From Lachnospiraceae bacterium UBA7196 (GTDB lineage: Bacteria; Bacillota; Clostridia; Lachnospirales; Lachnospiraceae): DNA of 46,590 bases. The notes under the pieces are model-generated. The model had not been told where the DNA came from and searched no databases. It was given only the letters and a program-made list of their open reading frames with translations. A program made the position numbers and the translations under genes. This document shows, in pieces, positions 8,002 to 16,374 of the stretch; the first letter of the stretch is position 1; every line of letters begins with the position of its first letter. The DNA is taken from the NCBI GenBank assembly GCA_002490835.1, contig DKUU01000017.1:17784-64373 (forward strand), read 5' to 3'.

Positions 8002-9102
8002 TCAATCCTCGTCCCGATATCTGGAAAGGATTTGCTCAAAGCTCGTTTTTACCTCCGCAAACGCCTTGAGGAGTTTTGGCGAAAAAGTGCCGCTGTGTCC
8101 GTTCAAGATCATCTGATACGCCTTATCCGACTCGTAAGCCATTTTGTATACCCGCTTTGATGTGAGCGCGTCATACACGTCCACCAGTGAAACGATCTGC
8201 GCCGCAATGCTGATCTCGTCTCCTTTGAGTCCGTCGGGATATCCCCTCCCATCATATTTCTCATGATGGTGTCTGGCAATATCGTACGCATAGTCATACA
8301 TCGCCTGATCGCTTAAATGTACCCTCTGCTGTATGATCTCCGCGCCCTTCGTGGTATGCGATTTGATCAGTTCAAACTCATCCTCCGTCAGCTTTGCCGG
8401 CTTTAAGATGATGGAATCCGGAATAGCGATCTTTCCGATGTCGTGAAGGGAAGACGCCCAGCCAATCTTTGTCAGTTGTTCCGGCGTCAGCTCATACTCC
8501 GGATAGAGCTTCATAACGCTGCCTCCCAGACACATGGCGTACTCTCTGATCCGCTTGATGTGCTGCTTGGATTCCAGATTCCTAAATTCTACAATATTAC
8601 TCAAAGAATCGATCAGGATCTCATTCACCTGATTCAATTGCTCCGCCTGCTCCTGCAAGATTTCATTCTGCTTCTGGATATCGCGGTTCTGCTTTTTGAC
8701 CATCACTTCCAGCTGCATTTTATACTGGAACCAGCCGACCGCATTGTGGACCACCTGTCTTACGACCTCGCTCTGGAATGGCTTCGTGATATAGCTCACG
8801 ATCCCATACTCATACCCTTTTTTCTCAAAATCCGGCGAGCTTTCCGCCGTGATCATCACAAAGGGAATCTTGGAAAGGATCTTTTTCGCCTTAAGATGCT
8901 CCAAGACGGTAAATCCGTCCATCACCGGCATCATATTATCGAGCAGCACGACGGCTATGGAAGCAAAGTGCTGGTTTAAAAGCTCCAGTCCTTCCCTGCC
9001 GTTGACGGCCTCCAAGATTTTATAATCCGCCTGAAATAATTCCGCCAGAATCGCCCGGTCGATCTCACTGTCTTCAAATATCAAAACTGTATCGCGCTTC
9101 AT
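8002..9102 (-). CDS. Response regulator with HD-GYP output domain (cyclic-di-GMP phosphodiesterase)
   Basis: A 366-residue two-domain protein. The N-terminal receiver has acidic residues E10/D11, phosphoacceptor Asp55 (VVLLDNMMPVMDG), the T/S switch in VMITAE and the conserved Lys in ITKPF. A coiled-coil linker (about 130-165) leads to an HD-GYP domain (about 165-355) with H220-D221 in SLHDIGKIAIPDS, HHHEKYDGRGYPDGLKGDE (about 278-296) and the GYP motif. RpfG-type proteins with this layout degrade cyclic-di-GMP on phosphorylation. AAAGGA precedes the ATG. It lies between the DUF342 gene and the EAL gene on the same strand and could receive phosphate from the hybrid kinase. Confidence 0.93.
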   Translation of the reverse strand: MKRDTVLIFEDSEIDRAILAELFQADYKILEAVNGREGLELLNQHFASIAVVLLDNMMPVMDGFTVLEHLKAKKILSKIPFVMITAESSPDFEKKGYEYGIVSYITKPFQSEVVRQVVHNAVGWFQYKMQLEVMVKKQNRDIQKQNEILQEQAEQLNQVNEILIDSLSNIVEFRNLESKQHIKRIREYAMCLGGSVMKLYPEYELTPEQLTKIGWASSLHDIGKIAIPDSIILKPAKLTEDEFELIKSHTTKGAEIIQQRVHLSDQAMYDYAYDIARHHHEKYDGRGYPDGLKGDEISIAAQIVSLVDVYDALTSKRVYKMAYESDKAYQMILNGHSGTFSPKLLKAFAEVKTSFEQILSRYRDED

Positions 9103-9152
9103 CTTTTTCCTTTACTTTCTATCATGATTTATTTCTGATCTGTTTCATGCCA

Positions 9153-11312
9153 TCATACGGATACCATCACGACGCGTTTGTTCTGCAGCTTGAAATGTAC
9201 TCTGCGCACCTTCGTCGTCAACAGGAATTTAATCCCGTTCAGCACGATGACGCTGCCCTCGTACGCCGTTCCCTTGACACAGACCGCATCTTTGAGCTGC
9301 TCTGTGTAATTGACAAGTTTCGACTCCTCGCCGTCAAGTTCCGCCAGTCTTCTGCCCTGCACCTCGATCCCCGCATGAACTTTACGGCGCGTCTCCTCGT
9401 CCACGTGTTTTCCGGTGGCCTCAAACTGTTCGATCTTCGCCCAGACCTGCTCCAGTTCTTTCAGATCGGCCAGCAGTTTCTTTCGCTGCTTCTCAAATTC
9501 CTCTTTCTCGTTGTCGTACAGTTCATTCCGTCCGATATCCAATACCGTTTTCAAATGGAGCCTGTTGCCCAGATTATAGGCGTCCACTCCCCGCACCGCA
9601 CGGATCCTGCCGCCCAAAAGCACTCCCTTGCTTCCCGACACGATCACCTTACCCATCGTATCGATGTTGCTGTTCATGATGTAGTTGGCTTTGACATTGC
9701 CTCTGGCATTGATATTGGCCGCCTCGAAAAAGCTGCCGGAGACTTCACCTTCCGCCTCGATAAAACAGTCGTTCTTGGAGCAGCTTCCCTGCTTGATCAT
9801 GATGTTGCCGCCGGCGATCAATCTGCAGGTTTCCACATTTTGTTCAATGATGATATCTCCGGTCGCCTTGATATAGCCGCCGGAGTAGATGCTGCCGATC
9901 ACGTAGACGGAGCCGTCCACCTCCAGCTTTCCCGTCACGGCGGTCACGTCCTCGCGCACCACCAGCATATTCGTGATCATGATACGGCCTGCCGTATATT
10001 CAAATTTCCCGTTCATCTTGGAAAGATAGGTGACGCCGTCAGGCGCGATCCGAAAACCCACGCCCCGCATAGGCGGCTTCTCCATCCCGTGTTCGCCGTG
10101 TATCGTTTCTCCGTAAATGTTCTTCCCTTTTATTCCCGGCTGCGCCCGATGGTAAACGGCGATCTTTTCTCCTTCATCGACCATCTCAAACGCTTCGATA
10201 TTCACATAGTCAACGCCGCCGTCCGGAAGCGGCGCGGGAATACGCGGCAGGTCCAGCCTCACAAACCACTCAAACCAGCCGTCCTTTCCTCTTTTGGCCG
10301 GGATTCCCTCGGCAATCAGGACTTTTTTATTCATCCTCTTCTGGTCGATCAGATCGTCGATCGCATCCTTCTTAATGCCGAAGACGATTTCACGGCGTTC
10401 CAGATCCTGATAAATATCTTCCTTCGTCACCTTATTGCCGGGCACCCAGGGTATATAAGCATAAGCCTTATTTCCGTTTTCTTCTATGAAAATGGAAAAG
10501 TCTTTATCATGGGAAGCGGCGGGCGCAAAGGCCACCGCCTTCTTTTCCATCCCGCCCGTACCGTCTTTTTCACCGACATCTTTCTTTGTCGTCTCAGCCG
10601 CATCAGCCGGTTCGTTTTCTGCACCGCCCATATCTAACGCAATACTTTTCATATTCTGGTCGATCAGCGCCTGCCGTTTTTCATTCATGTCCGTGGCGGA
10701 GTAGACCAGACTGCAATAGGATGAAACGTCAATATCCGCTTCCAGTCCCAGACGAATCTCCCGCATCTGCGCATGGCTGAACAAATGATTGGCATAAAGG
10801 TCTACATTCAGTTTTTTCTCCAGCCCAAGGCGGATCTGCTGCATCTGCATCCAATTATAACGAATGTCCGCATAAGCAGTGATATCGATGTCTTCGCTCA
10901 AACCGATCCGTATCTCATGAATCTGCGGCGCGCACATCGTGTCCTGTAGCCACTGGTCGATCGGCAGCCTGCTCATCAGGGCAAACCGAATCTCCAGCAG
11001 ATCATCGTCCGCAAATCCCCTCTTCAGGTAAGGTATCAAATCAATGCCGGAATACAAGGAAAGTCGAATCTGGCGCATGGTCTCATAATTATAATCCGGG
11101 TCCGCATACACAGAGGCATCCAGATTATCCTTAAGGCCCATGCGGATCTGCTCCATCTGCAGCCAGTTGAATTCCGGATTGGAATAGAGGGATACGTCTA
11201 ACCCCTCTTCTTTTCCAAGCAGAATCTCCCGGCGCTGTGCCTTGAGATACTCTTCGTTTTCCATCATGACAAAGCGCAGTTCCCGCCGTTCTACGACCTC
11301 TAAATCACTCAT
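9153..11312 (-). CDS. DUF342/FapA family protein with seven N-terminal 26-residue repeats
   Basis: The 719-residue protein has two parts. The N-terminal third holds tandem repeats whose start residues (53, 79, 105, 131, 157, 183, 209) are spaced exactly 26 apart, with a weaker unit before them. The consensus is roughly M-x-x-I-R-x-G-L-x-x-x-L/I-D-V-x-x-Y-A. After a low-complexity linker (about 230-265) comes a FapA/DUF342 region (PF03961). It has the right-handed beta-helix pattern seen in VDGSVYVIGSIYSGG and IIEQNVETCRLIAGGNI, then a coiled coil (NEKEEFEKQRKKLLADLKEL). FapA proteins are linked to flagellar assembly or polar localisation in some bacteria. Cyclic-di-GMP genes lie directly downstream. 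The function of the repeats is unknown to me. Confidence 0.85.
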   Translation of the reverse strand: MSDLEVVERRELRFVMMENEEYLKAQRREILLGKEEGLDVSLYSNPEFNWLQMEQIRMGLKDNLDASVYADPDYNYETMRQIRLSLYSGIDLIPYLKRGFADDDLLEIRFALMSRLPIDQWLQDTMCAPQIHEIRIGLSEDIDITAYADIRYNWMQMQQIRLGLEKKLNVDLYANHLFSHAQMREIRLGLEADIDVSSYCSLVYSATDMNEKRQALIDQNMKSIALDMGGAENEPADAAETTKKDVGEKDGTGGMEKKAVAFAPAASHDKDFSIFIEENGNKAYAYIPWVPGNKVTKEDIYQDLERREIVFGIKKDAIDDLIDQKRMNKKVLIAEGIPAKRGKDGWFEWFVRLDLPRIPAPLPDGGVDYVNIEAFEMVDEGEKIAVYHRAQPGIKGKNIYGETIHGEHGMEKPPMRGVGFRIAPDGVTYLSKMNGKFEYTAGRIMITNMLVVREDVTAVTGKLEVDGSVYVIGSIYSGGYIKATGDIIIEQNVETCRLIAGGNIMIKQGSCSKNDCFIEAEGEVSGSFFEAANINARGNVKANYIMNSNIDTMGKVIVSGSKGVLLGGRIRAVRGVDAYNLGNRLHLKTVLDIGRNELYDNEKEEFEKQRKKLLADLKELEQVWAKIEQFEATGKHVDEETRRKVHAGIEVQGRRLAELDGEESKLVNYTEQLKDAVCVKGTAYEGSVIVLNGIKFLLTTKVRRVHFKLQNKRVVMVSV

Positions 11313-11367
11313 ACCTGCTACCAGACTCTCCCTCTGAATTACCTATATTTAATATATTTTATCAAAG

Positions 11368-11655
11368 TCAGAGTGAAAAGTCCACAGCTTCCTTGTCGCG
11401 TTTTTTTCCCTGTTTTTCCTCCCCATACGGTGTCGGCGTAAAAATCCACAGATCACTGGGCGTGCATTCCAGCGTTATACAAAGCGCATCCATGGTTTCC
11501 GCCTTGACCTGCTTAGGCTGTTCTTTCATCAATGCACAGATCGACGGTGCGGATAACCGATATCCCGCCGTATCCTGAAGCAGTCTGCCAAGTTCTGCGC
11601 CTGACCAGATATTTCTTTCGGCCATCATTTTTCTGAGTCTCCATTCCAAAGCCAT
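11368..11655 (-). CDS. Small XRE/Cro-type helix-turn-helix regulator
   Basis: A 95-residue protein of the YozG/HTH_26 type. The DNA-binding fold spans about residues 4-72: MALEWRLRKMMAERNI, then the helix-turn-helix around AELGRLL...SAPSICALM, then the typical MDALCITLECTPSDLWIF. The tail is charged. AGGAGG lies eight bases before the ATG. It follows the ABC exporter genes at 38 bp on the same strand and may be co-transcribed with them. Its target is unknown. Confidence 0.85.
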   Translation of the reverse strand: MALEWRLRKMMAERNIWSGAELGRLLQDTAGYRLSAPSICALMKEQPKQVKAETMDALCITLECTPSDLWIFTPTPYGEEKQGKKRDKEAVDFSL

Positions 11656-11693
11656 TCGTGCCCCTCCTGTCTTGATTTTTTCTCCCCCTTATT

Positions 11694-13562
11694 TTATACA
11701 TAGTACTGTGCCTGCGCTTCCCACATCCTGTGGTAGATACCGCCCTCGTCCGCCACGAGCGTATCATGGGTCCCGTTTTCCGCGATCCGTCCCTCATCAA
11801 AGACAACGATCTCGTCGCAGAAACGGCAGCTGCTCATCCGATGGGAAATGAAGACTGCTGTCTTATCCGCCACCATATCGTTGAAACGCATATAAATATC
11901 CTGCTCAGCGATAGGGTCAAGTGCGCTTGTCGGCTCGTCGAGTATGACAAGCGGCGCGTCCCGATACAAGGCTCTGGCCAGCGCGATCTTCTGTTTCTCG
12001 CCTCCCGATATCTCGATCCCTTCCTCGTCGCCGTCCTGCTGATCCTTTAAGAGCCGGGAATCGATGCCGCTCTTCATGTCAAGTACCCTCTCGTAAATCC
12101 CGGCATCCTGAAGGCTCTTTACCACCCTGTCTATATCATACGACGGACCTGCCGCTACATTTTCCGCCACCGAAAAGGAAAAAATCTTATAATCCTGAAA
12201 GACGATGGAAAAGAGGCCGATATATTCATCATAATCGTATTTGCGGATGTCGATACCGTTTAGTAAAATCTCCCCTTCCGTCGGATCGTAAAGCCTGCAC
12301 AAAAGCTTGATAAAGGTAGTCTTACCGGCTCCGTTGGCGCCGACGATCGCTAACTTCTGCCCCATTTTCAGCTGAAACGAGACATTTTTTAAAACCAGCC
12401 TGTCGCTGTTTGGATAATGGAAGCTGACATTACGAAATTCCAGCTCATACTCGTTATCATACCGTTTTTCTACGGGAAGCGTCCCCTCATACTTTTGATT
12501 TTTTACTTCCATCAGTTCATTGTAACTCTCCAGATAGCTGTTCTGGGTATTGATGCTGATGAGCAGCGCGAACAGTGCGCCAATCTGGGTCTGCAAAAGA
12601 GTGATCGCACTGACGTATTTGGTCACTTCACCGATGGTGATCATCCCATAAATCGCCTTGATCCCCACATACACATAAACCGCCACAACAAATACATTCT
12701 GCATAAGCAGCGCCAGCGCGCCGATCCTCGTCGTTGCCCTGATCGCCTGTTTCTGCGCATTCTCAATATCACCGCGGGCTTCCATGCCCTTCTTCCTGAT
12801 CACTTCGGACATTTTAAAAATACGGATATCTTTGCCCATGGCGTAATTATTGATAAGGTTTAAGAAAAACCAATAGATCCTTCCGCTCCTGACCTCGATC
12901 TGGTCGCGGCTGTAGCGAATCTTACCCTGCTTCGCCTCACATTTACTTCCGACGTAAATGCTGGCCAAAAGCAGCCCCAGAAGCAATAGATAGCTAAGCG
13001 GCGATGCAAAAAAGCCGTACACCGCGCCTTCACCCTGAACAGGCACGGCGATAAACAGACCCGCCATCGTGACGATTGCGCCAATGCAGGAGCCTCCGAC
13101 TCCGATCAGATCCAGCGTCCTCAATAAATATTCGCCCATACCTCCCTCTTTATCGGTATTGCCGTCCGCCTGCGCGATCAGCTCCAGCGTACTGTTTCTC
13201 TCCAGAATATCATAATCCATGTGCATGGCCTTACTGCCGATCTCTTTGTTCTTTCGGTGCGCCACGAGCTGCCATCGCATACTCAAAAGCTGCTGGGTGG
13301 CGGTGCGGATCAATTCCAGCACCATCCGGCTGCCCACCAGAATGACAGCCACCGTCAAAATTTCTTTTTGATCCACGCCGGTCAGCAGCATATCGACGAT
13401 CTGCGCGCCGAGGATCATATACAAAAACGGCATAGAGCGCTCTGTCAGCGTATAGATAACGGCGATGGGAATATAGGAAGGAGAAAGTTTGTGTATATTT
13501 CCCATATTCTTTTTAAAACAGGCAAAAAAGGGCAGTTTTTTCATCTCATTATCTTTCTTCAT
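11694..13562 (-). CDS. ABC exporter half-transporter (second of a pair)
   Basis: A 622-residue fused membrane/ATPase subunit. Five to six membrane helices occupy about residues 30-330. The nucleotide-binding domain has Walker A VGANGAGKTTFIKLL, signature ISGGEKQKIALARAL, Walker B LVILDEPTSALDP and the switch His in VFISHRMSS. Its ATPase site therefore looks complete. The longest frame runs to 13628, but ATG 13562 is preceded by GGAGAGG and overlaps the end of the upstream half-transporter by 14 bp, which suggests translational coupling and a heterodimer. Nothing in the sequence shows what is exported. The linked LytTR/GHKL genes make a peptide, bacteriocin or toxic compound plausible (inference). 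Confidence 0.9.
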   Translation of the reverse strand: MKKDNEMKKLPFFACFKKNMGNIHKLSPSYIPIAVIYTLTERSMPFLYMILGAQIVDMLLTGVDQKEILTVAVILVGSRMVLELIRTATQQLLSMRWQLVAHRKNKEIGSKAMHMDYDILERNSTLELIAQADGNTDKEGGMGEYLLRTLDLIGVGGSCIGAIVTMAGLFIAVPVQGEGAVYGFFASPLSYLLLLGLLLASIYVGSKCEAKQGKIRYSRDQIEVRSGRIYWFFLNLINNYAMGKDIRIFKMSEVIRKKGMEARGDIENAQKQAIRATTRIGALALLMQNVFVVAVYVYVGIKAIYGMITIGEVTKYVSAITLLQTQIGALFALLISINTQNSYLESYNELMEVKNQKYEGTLPVEKRYDNEYELEFRNVSFHYPNSDRLVLKNVSFQLKMGQKLAIVGANGAGKTTFIKLLCRLYDPTEGEILLNGIDIRKYDYDEYIGLFSIVFQDYKIFSFSVAENVAAGPSYDIDRVVKSLQDAGIYERVLDMKSGIDSRLLKDQQDGDEEGIEISGGEKQKIALARALYRDAPLVILDEPTSALDPIAEQDIYMRFNDMVADKTAVFISHRMSSCRFCDEIVVFDEGRIAENGTHDTLVADEGGIYHRMWEAQAQYYV

Positions 13563-15378
13563 GGTCCGTCGCCTCTCCTTCCTTATAATACTGACTCTGC
13601 ACCGCAAAAATCTCCGCATACCTTCCATTCTTTTTCAGCAGCTCGTCATGCGTCCCCGTCTCTGCGATCCGCCCGTCCTCAAGGAAAATGATTCTGTCAC
13701 AGAACTTAGTGCTGGCCAGTCTGTGCGAGATAAATAACGCCGATTTCCCCTGCGTCGCCGTCTTGTATTCCTCATACATACTGCTTTCCGCGATCGGGTC
13801 AAGCGCTGCCGTAGGCTCGTCCAGTACCAGCATCGGCGCGTCCTTGTACAAGCATCTGGCAAGCATGAGCTTCTGCATCATGCCGCCGGAAAGCTGGATC
13901 CCGTCCGGATCAAAAGTCTGCGTCAGATTCGTAAGCTCCTTCTTCTTAAGCGCTTCAACGTCCTTCCATAACCCTGCGCGGCGCAGACAGACGCGGACCT
14001 TTTCCATGTCTGTCTCCTCCTCCAGACACCCCGACACATTACTGGCAATGGAGATCGGCACGCTGTTGATATCCTGAAAGATAACGCCCAAAAGGTCGTG
14101 GTACCCGTTCAGGTTCAGTTCCTCGATAGAATGTCCGCCAATCAAAATCTTTCCGTCCGTGGGATGATAAAATCCGCATAACAGCTTGACCAGCGTGGTC
14201 TTCCCGGCCCCGTTGTTTCCTACCAGCGCAATCCTCTCCCCCGGTTTTATGGTAAAGGAAACGTCCTTTAAAATCTCCTCTCCATCCTCCTCATAGCGGA
14301 AGGATACGTTTTGAAACGTGATTTCGGGAAGCTGTTTATACCATTCGTCAGGAATGGACATTCCATCTTCACGCAGAAACCGGTCCGGATAATCCATCAT
14401 CTTTCGGTACTCACAGATCATCTGATTCCCTTCCAGCAGATAACTGATATGATAGCGCAGAAGACCAAACCACTCGGCAAGCCCGGAGACCACGCCAAGT
14501 CCCAGTGTAAACTCCGCGATACTTAAGGTGCCGTCCAGCACGCCGGCGATGAGAATGCCGTATGCCAAGAGGTCTCTTACCGCCACAAAGAGAGCGTCGG
14601 AAACGCTGACCGCATACCTGCGTCTGCACTGTCCTGCCGCCAGCGCCATATTCTCCCCTTCCAGCTTGTCAAACCCCGCCCGGAACCAGTCCGCCATATT
14701 ATAGATGCGGATATCCTTACCGTTCTCCACAGACGTCATCTGCTGCTTCAAATAGTAAAACCGTCCCCAGATCCTGTACTGCTCATCCATGGTCCTTGCC
14801 CTGTATTTGCGGGAGTTTGCCTCCAACAGCGAACTGACCACGGACATGGCCACAATGACGATCAGGATCCGCCAGTCAAAAAAGGAGATCGTGAGGGAGT
14901 ACAACGCAATCCCGATCAGTGTGGAAGCGATCAGCGGTGTATTGACGTACATCAGGTTAACGCCATCCCTGTACATATTGACCGCATGCGTCGCGCGGAG
15001 CAATAGCCGCTGCTGCGCGGGAGATTCTATATTGTCATAGTCCGCGTGCAGACTTTTTTGTACCAACTTCATTAAAAATTCCCTGTTCTGTGCGGTCTCG
15101 TAATAGAAATCGCTCCACGCCTTGACATAGCGGTCCCCGATCTGACAGAACAGATATGCCGCCAGCATAAAGGCCATTACCATCAGATAATGGCCTATCC
15201 GCCCCTTCCCGGTAATGCTGGCGACGGCGGCCGCAAGCGTGACCGTACCCACCACACGCCCCGCCAGATTGAAAAATCCCGTGCCGAATACGCCCAGCCG
15301 CATCATGGGTTTTACCGCAAACAGCGTCTGATAAACATACCGCACGTTACTGAATAAACCATACTTTTTTTCTCTCAT
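13549..15378 (-). CDS. ABC exporter half-transporter (first of a pair)
   Basis: A 609-residue half-transporter with membrane helices over about residues 25-310. Its ATPase domain shows Walker A LVGNNGAGKTTLVKLL, signature LSGGMMQKLMLARCL, Walker B MLVLDEPTAALDP and switch His in LFISHRLAS. Both partners thus appear to have a working set of motifs. The longest frame extends to 15576 across non-coding hairpins. The ATG at 15378, with GGGGAG just upstream, is the likely start (MREKKYGLFSNVRY). A candidate activator-dependent promoter lies at 15445-15508. The gene is downstream of a response regulator and kinase on the same strand, the usual setting for a two-component-controlled exporter. Confidence 0.9.
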   Translation of the reverse strand: MREKKYGLFSNVRYVYQTLFAVKPMMRLGVFGTGFFNLAGRVVGTVTLAAAVASITGKGRIGHYLMVMAFMLAAYLFCQIGDRYVKAWSDFYYETAQNREFLMKLVQKSLHADYDNIESPAQQRLLLRATHAVNMYRDGVNLMYVNTPLIASTLIGIALYSLTISFFDWRILIVIVAMSVVSSLLEANSRKYRARTMDEQYRIWGRFYYLKQQMTSVENGKDIRIYNMADWFRAGFDKLEGENMALAAGQCRRRYAVSVSDALFVAVRDLLAYGILIAGVLDGTLSIAEFTLGLGVVSGLAEWFGLLRYHISYLLEGNQMICEYRKMMDYPDRFLREDGMSIPDEWYKQLPEITFQNVSFRYEEDGEEILKDVSFTIKPGERIALVGNNGAGKTTLVKLLCGFYHPTDGKILIGGHSIEELNLNGYHDLLGVIFQDINSVPISIASNVSGCLEEETDMEKVRVCLRRAGLWKDVEALKKKELTNLTQTFDPDGIQLSGGMMQKLMLARCLYKDAPMLVLDEPTAALDPIAESSMYEEYKTATQGKSALFISHRLASTKFCDRIIFLEDGRIAETGTHDELLKKNGRYAEIFAVQSQYYKEGEATDHEER

Positions 15379-15444
15379 TAGGTTCTCTCCCCTATCCAAA
15401 GGATACGCCACCCCTTTTTCCCATTGAGGGCATCTTACCTGCCT

Positions 15445-15508
15445 ATCATAGCATATCGTCTTTGTAAATAAAAAAATCGTGCACGAATTGTTTTTTTTCG
15501 TACACGAA
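15445..15508 (-). promoter_or_regulatory. Exporter promoter with tandem LytTR-like operator repeats
   Basis: Two copies of an 11-bp direct repeat, TTCGTGTACGA (15498-15508) and TTCGTGCACGA (15477-15487) on the minus strand, are spaced 21 bp apart, two helical turns. They precede a TATGAT -10 (15445-15450) that lacks a good -35. LytTR regulators typically bind paired repeats with 21-22 bp periodicity at weak promoters. The LytTR gene at 16375 is the obvious candidate to bind here (inference). Confidence 0.5.
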
Positions 15509-15512
15509 TGTA

Positions 15513-15660
15513 GAGTGAAAAGAACTTCTAGCCACTTGCAGCAGAGGCTGCTTCGTGGAGAAGTTCTATGTTTCACTCAGGAGAATGCCTGAAACACGGC
15601 ATTCTCCGCACCGATTTGAGTCACAGCAAAGCTGTCAGAAGTACTTCTAACCACTCACAG
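15513..15660. repeat. Cluster of perfect hairpins with an internal degenerate repeat
   Basis: GAGTGAAA (15513-15520) pairs with TTTCACTC (15571-15578) and encloses AGAACTTCT/AGAAGTTCT, CCAC/GTGG and GCAGC/GCTGC stems. Next to it a perfect 10-bp hairpin pairs 15580-15589 with 15598-15607. A small hairpin (15623-15627 with 15631-15635) and a 12-bp palindrome (15637-15648) follow. The segment at 15520-15541 recurs with four changes at 15639-15660, overlapping the end of the kinase gene. It could be a palindromic mobile repeat that also acts as a transcription barrier between kinase and exporter genes. Confidence 0.6.
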
Positions 15661-16305
15661 CGGCAGCATGATCTCAGTGGAAAACACCCCCGGCTCGTTG
15701 GCCCGCCTGACATAACCGTTATATTTTTCTACCACAAGGTCGATCCGTTTCAGCCCGTGCCCGTGGTCTCCGCGTTTATTGGAGATATACTCCGCATCCA
15801 GCTTTCTGATCACTTCGGCGGTAGAATTGGTGACGGCAATGTAGAGCTGCTGTTTCCTGATACTTAAGTAGATGCGCAGAAACCGCTCCGCGTCCTTCGG
15901 TATCTTCCTGCACGACTCGACCGCGTTATCAATCAGATTGCCGATGATGACGCAAAGATCAATATCTTCAATCGACAGATTTTCTCCGGTCTCTGCCTTG
16001 CAGTTAATACGGATATCCTCTTTTTCCGCAATACTCAGCTTACTGTTTAGTATCGCGTCCAGACTGACATTGCCTGTGGTGTATTTCACCTTGATCCCAT
16101 TAAGATCGCCTTCCAACTCATTGAGGTACTTTTCCGCCTCCCTGATCTGCCCCATAGCAAGATGCGCTTTCAGCTTTTGCAGATGATTGTGATAATCATG
16201 CCGCCAACCGCGCATCTTCATGTAAATCTCATTTACTTCCTCGACCTGTCTGGACATCACCGCCACCTGATAATCCAGATATTTCCTGTCCCTAAACCGA
16301 AACAT
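15655..16305 (-). CDS. Cytoplasmic GHKL-type sensor histidine kinase
   Basis: A short (about 216-residue) kinase of the AgrC/GHKL class without membrane segments. The phosphoacceptor His lies in GWRHDYHNHLQKL, followed by the ATPase N-box IIGNLIDNAVESC and the G-box GDHGHGLKRID. Typical relatives carry six N-terminal helices (over 400 residues in total). This protein has only a short coiled segment before the His, so the signal input is cytoplasmic or the sensor part has been lost. A longer frame from 16326 is possible, but the ATG at 16305 has GGAGAGGGA just upstream. The LytTR response regulator precedes it by 69 bp on the same strand and is its probable partner. Confidence 0.85.
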   Translation of the reverse strand: MFRFRDRKYLDYQVAVMSRQVEEVNEIYMKMRGWRHDYHNHLQKLKAHLAMGQIREAEKYLNELEGDLNGIKVKYTTGNVSLDAILNSKLSIAEKEDIRINCKAETGENLSIEDIDLCVIIGNLIDNAVESCRKIPKDAERFLRIYLSIRKQQLYIAVTNSTAEVIRKLDAEYISNKRGDHGHGLKRIDLVVEKYNGYVRRANEPGVFSTEIMLPL

Positions 16306-16374
16306 TCCCTCTCCATTCCGGAGCATTTATGCGATCTATAACGAAATCAATAGACCGCTTTTGCTGCCCGCATC

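Noticed and set aside
9147..10637. Long open frame (496 codons) on the plus strand
   Set aside because: It is antisense to the DUF342 gene, gives no recognisable family, and has His-rich shadow-type composition.
9153..11312. Tandem DNA repeat or CRISPR-like array in the DUF342 gene
   Set aside because: The periodicity is in protein sequence (26 residues); the DNA units are diverged and there are no spacers.
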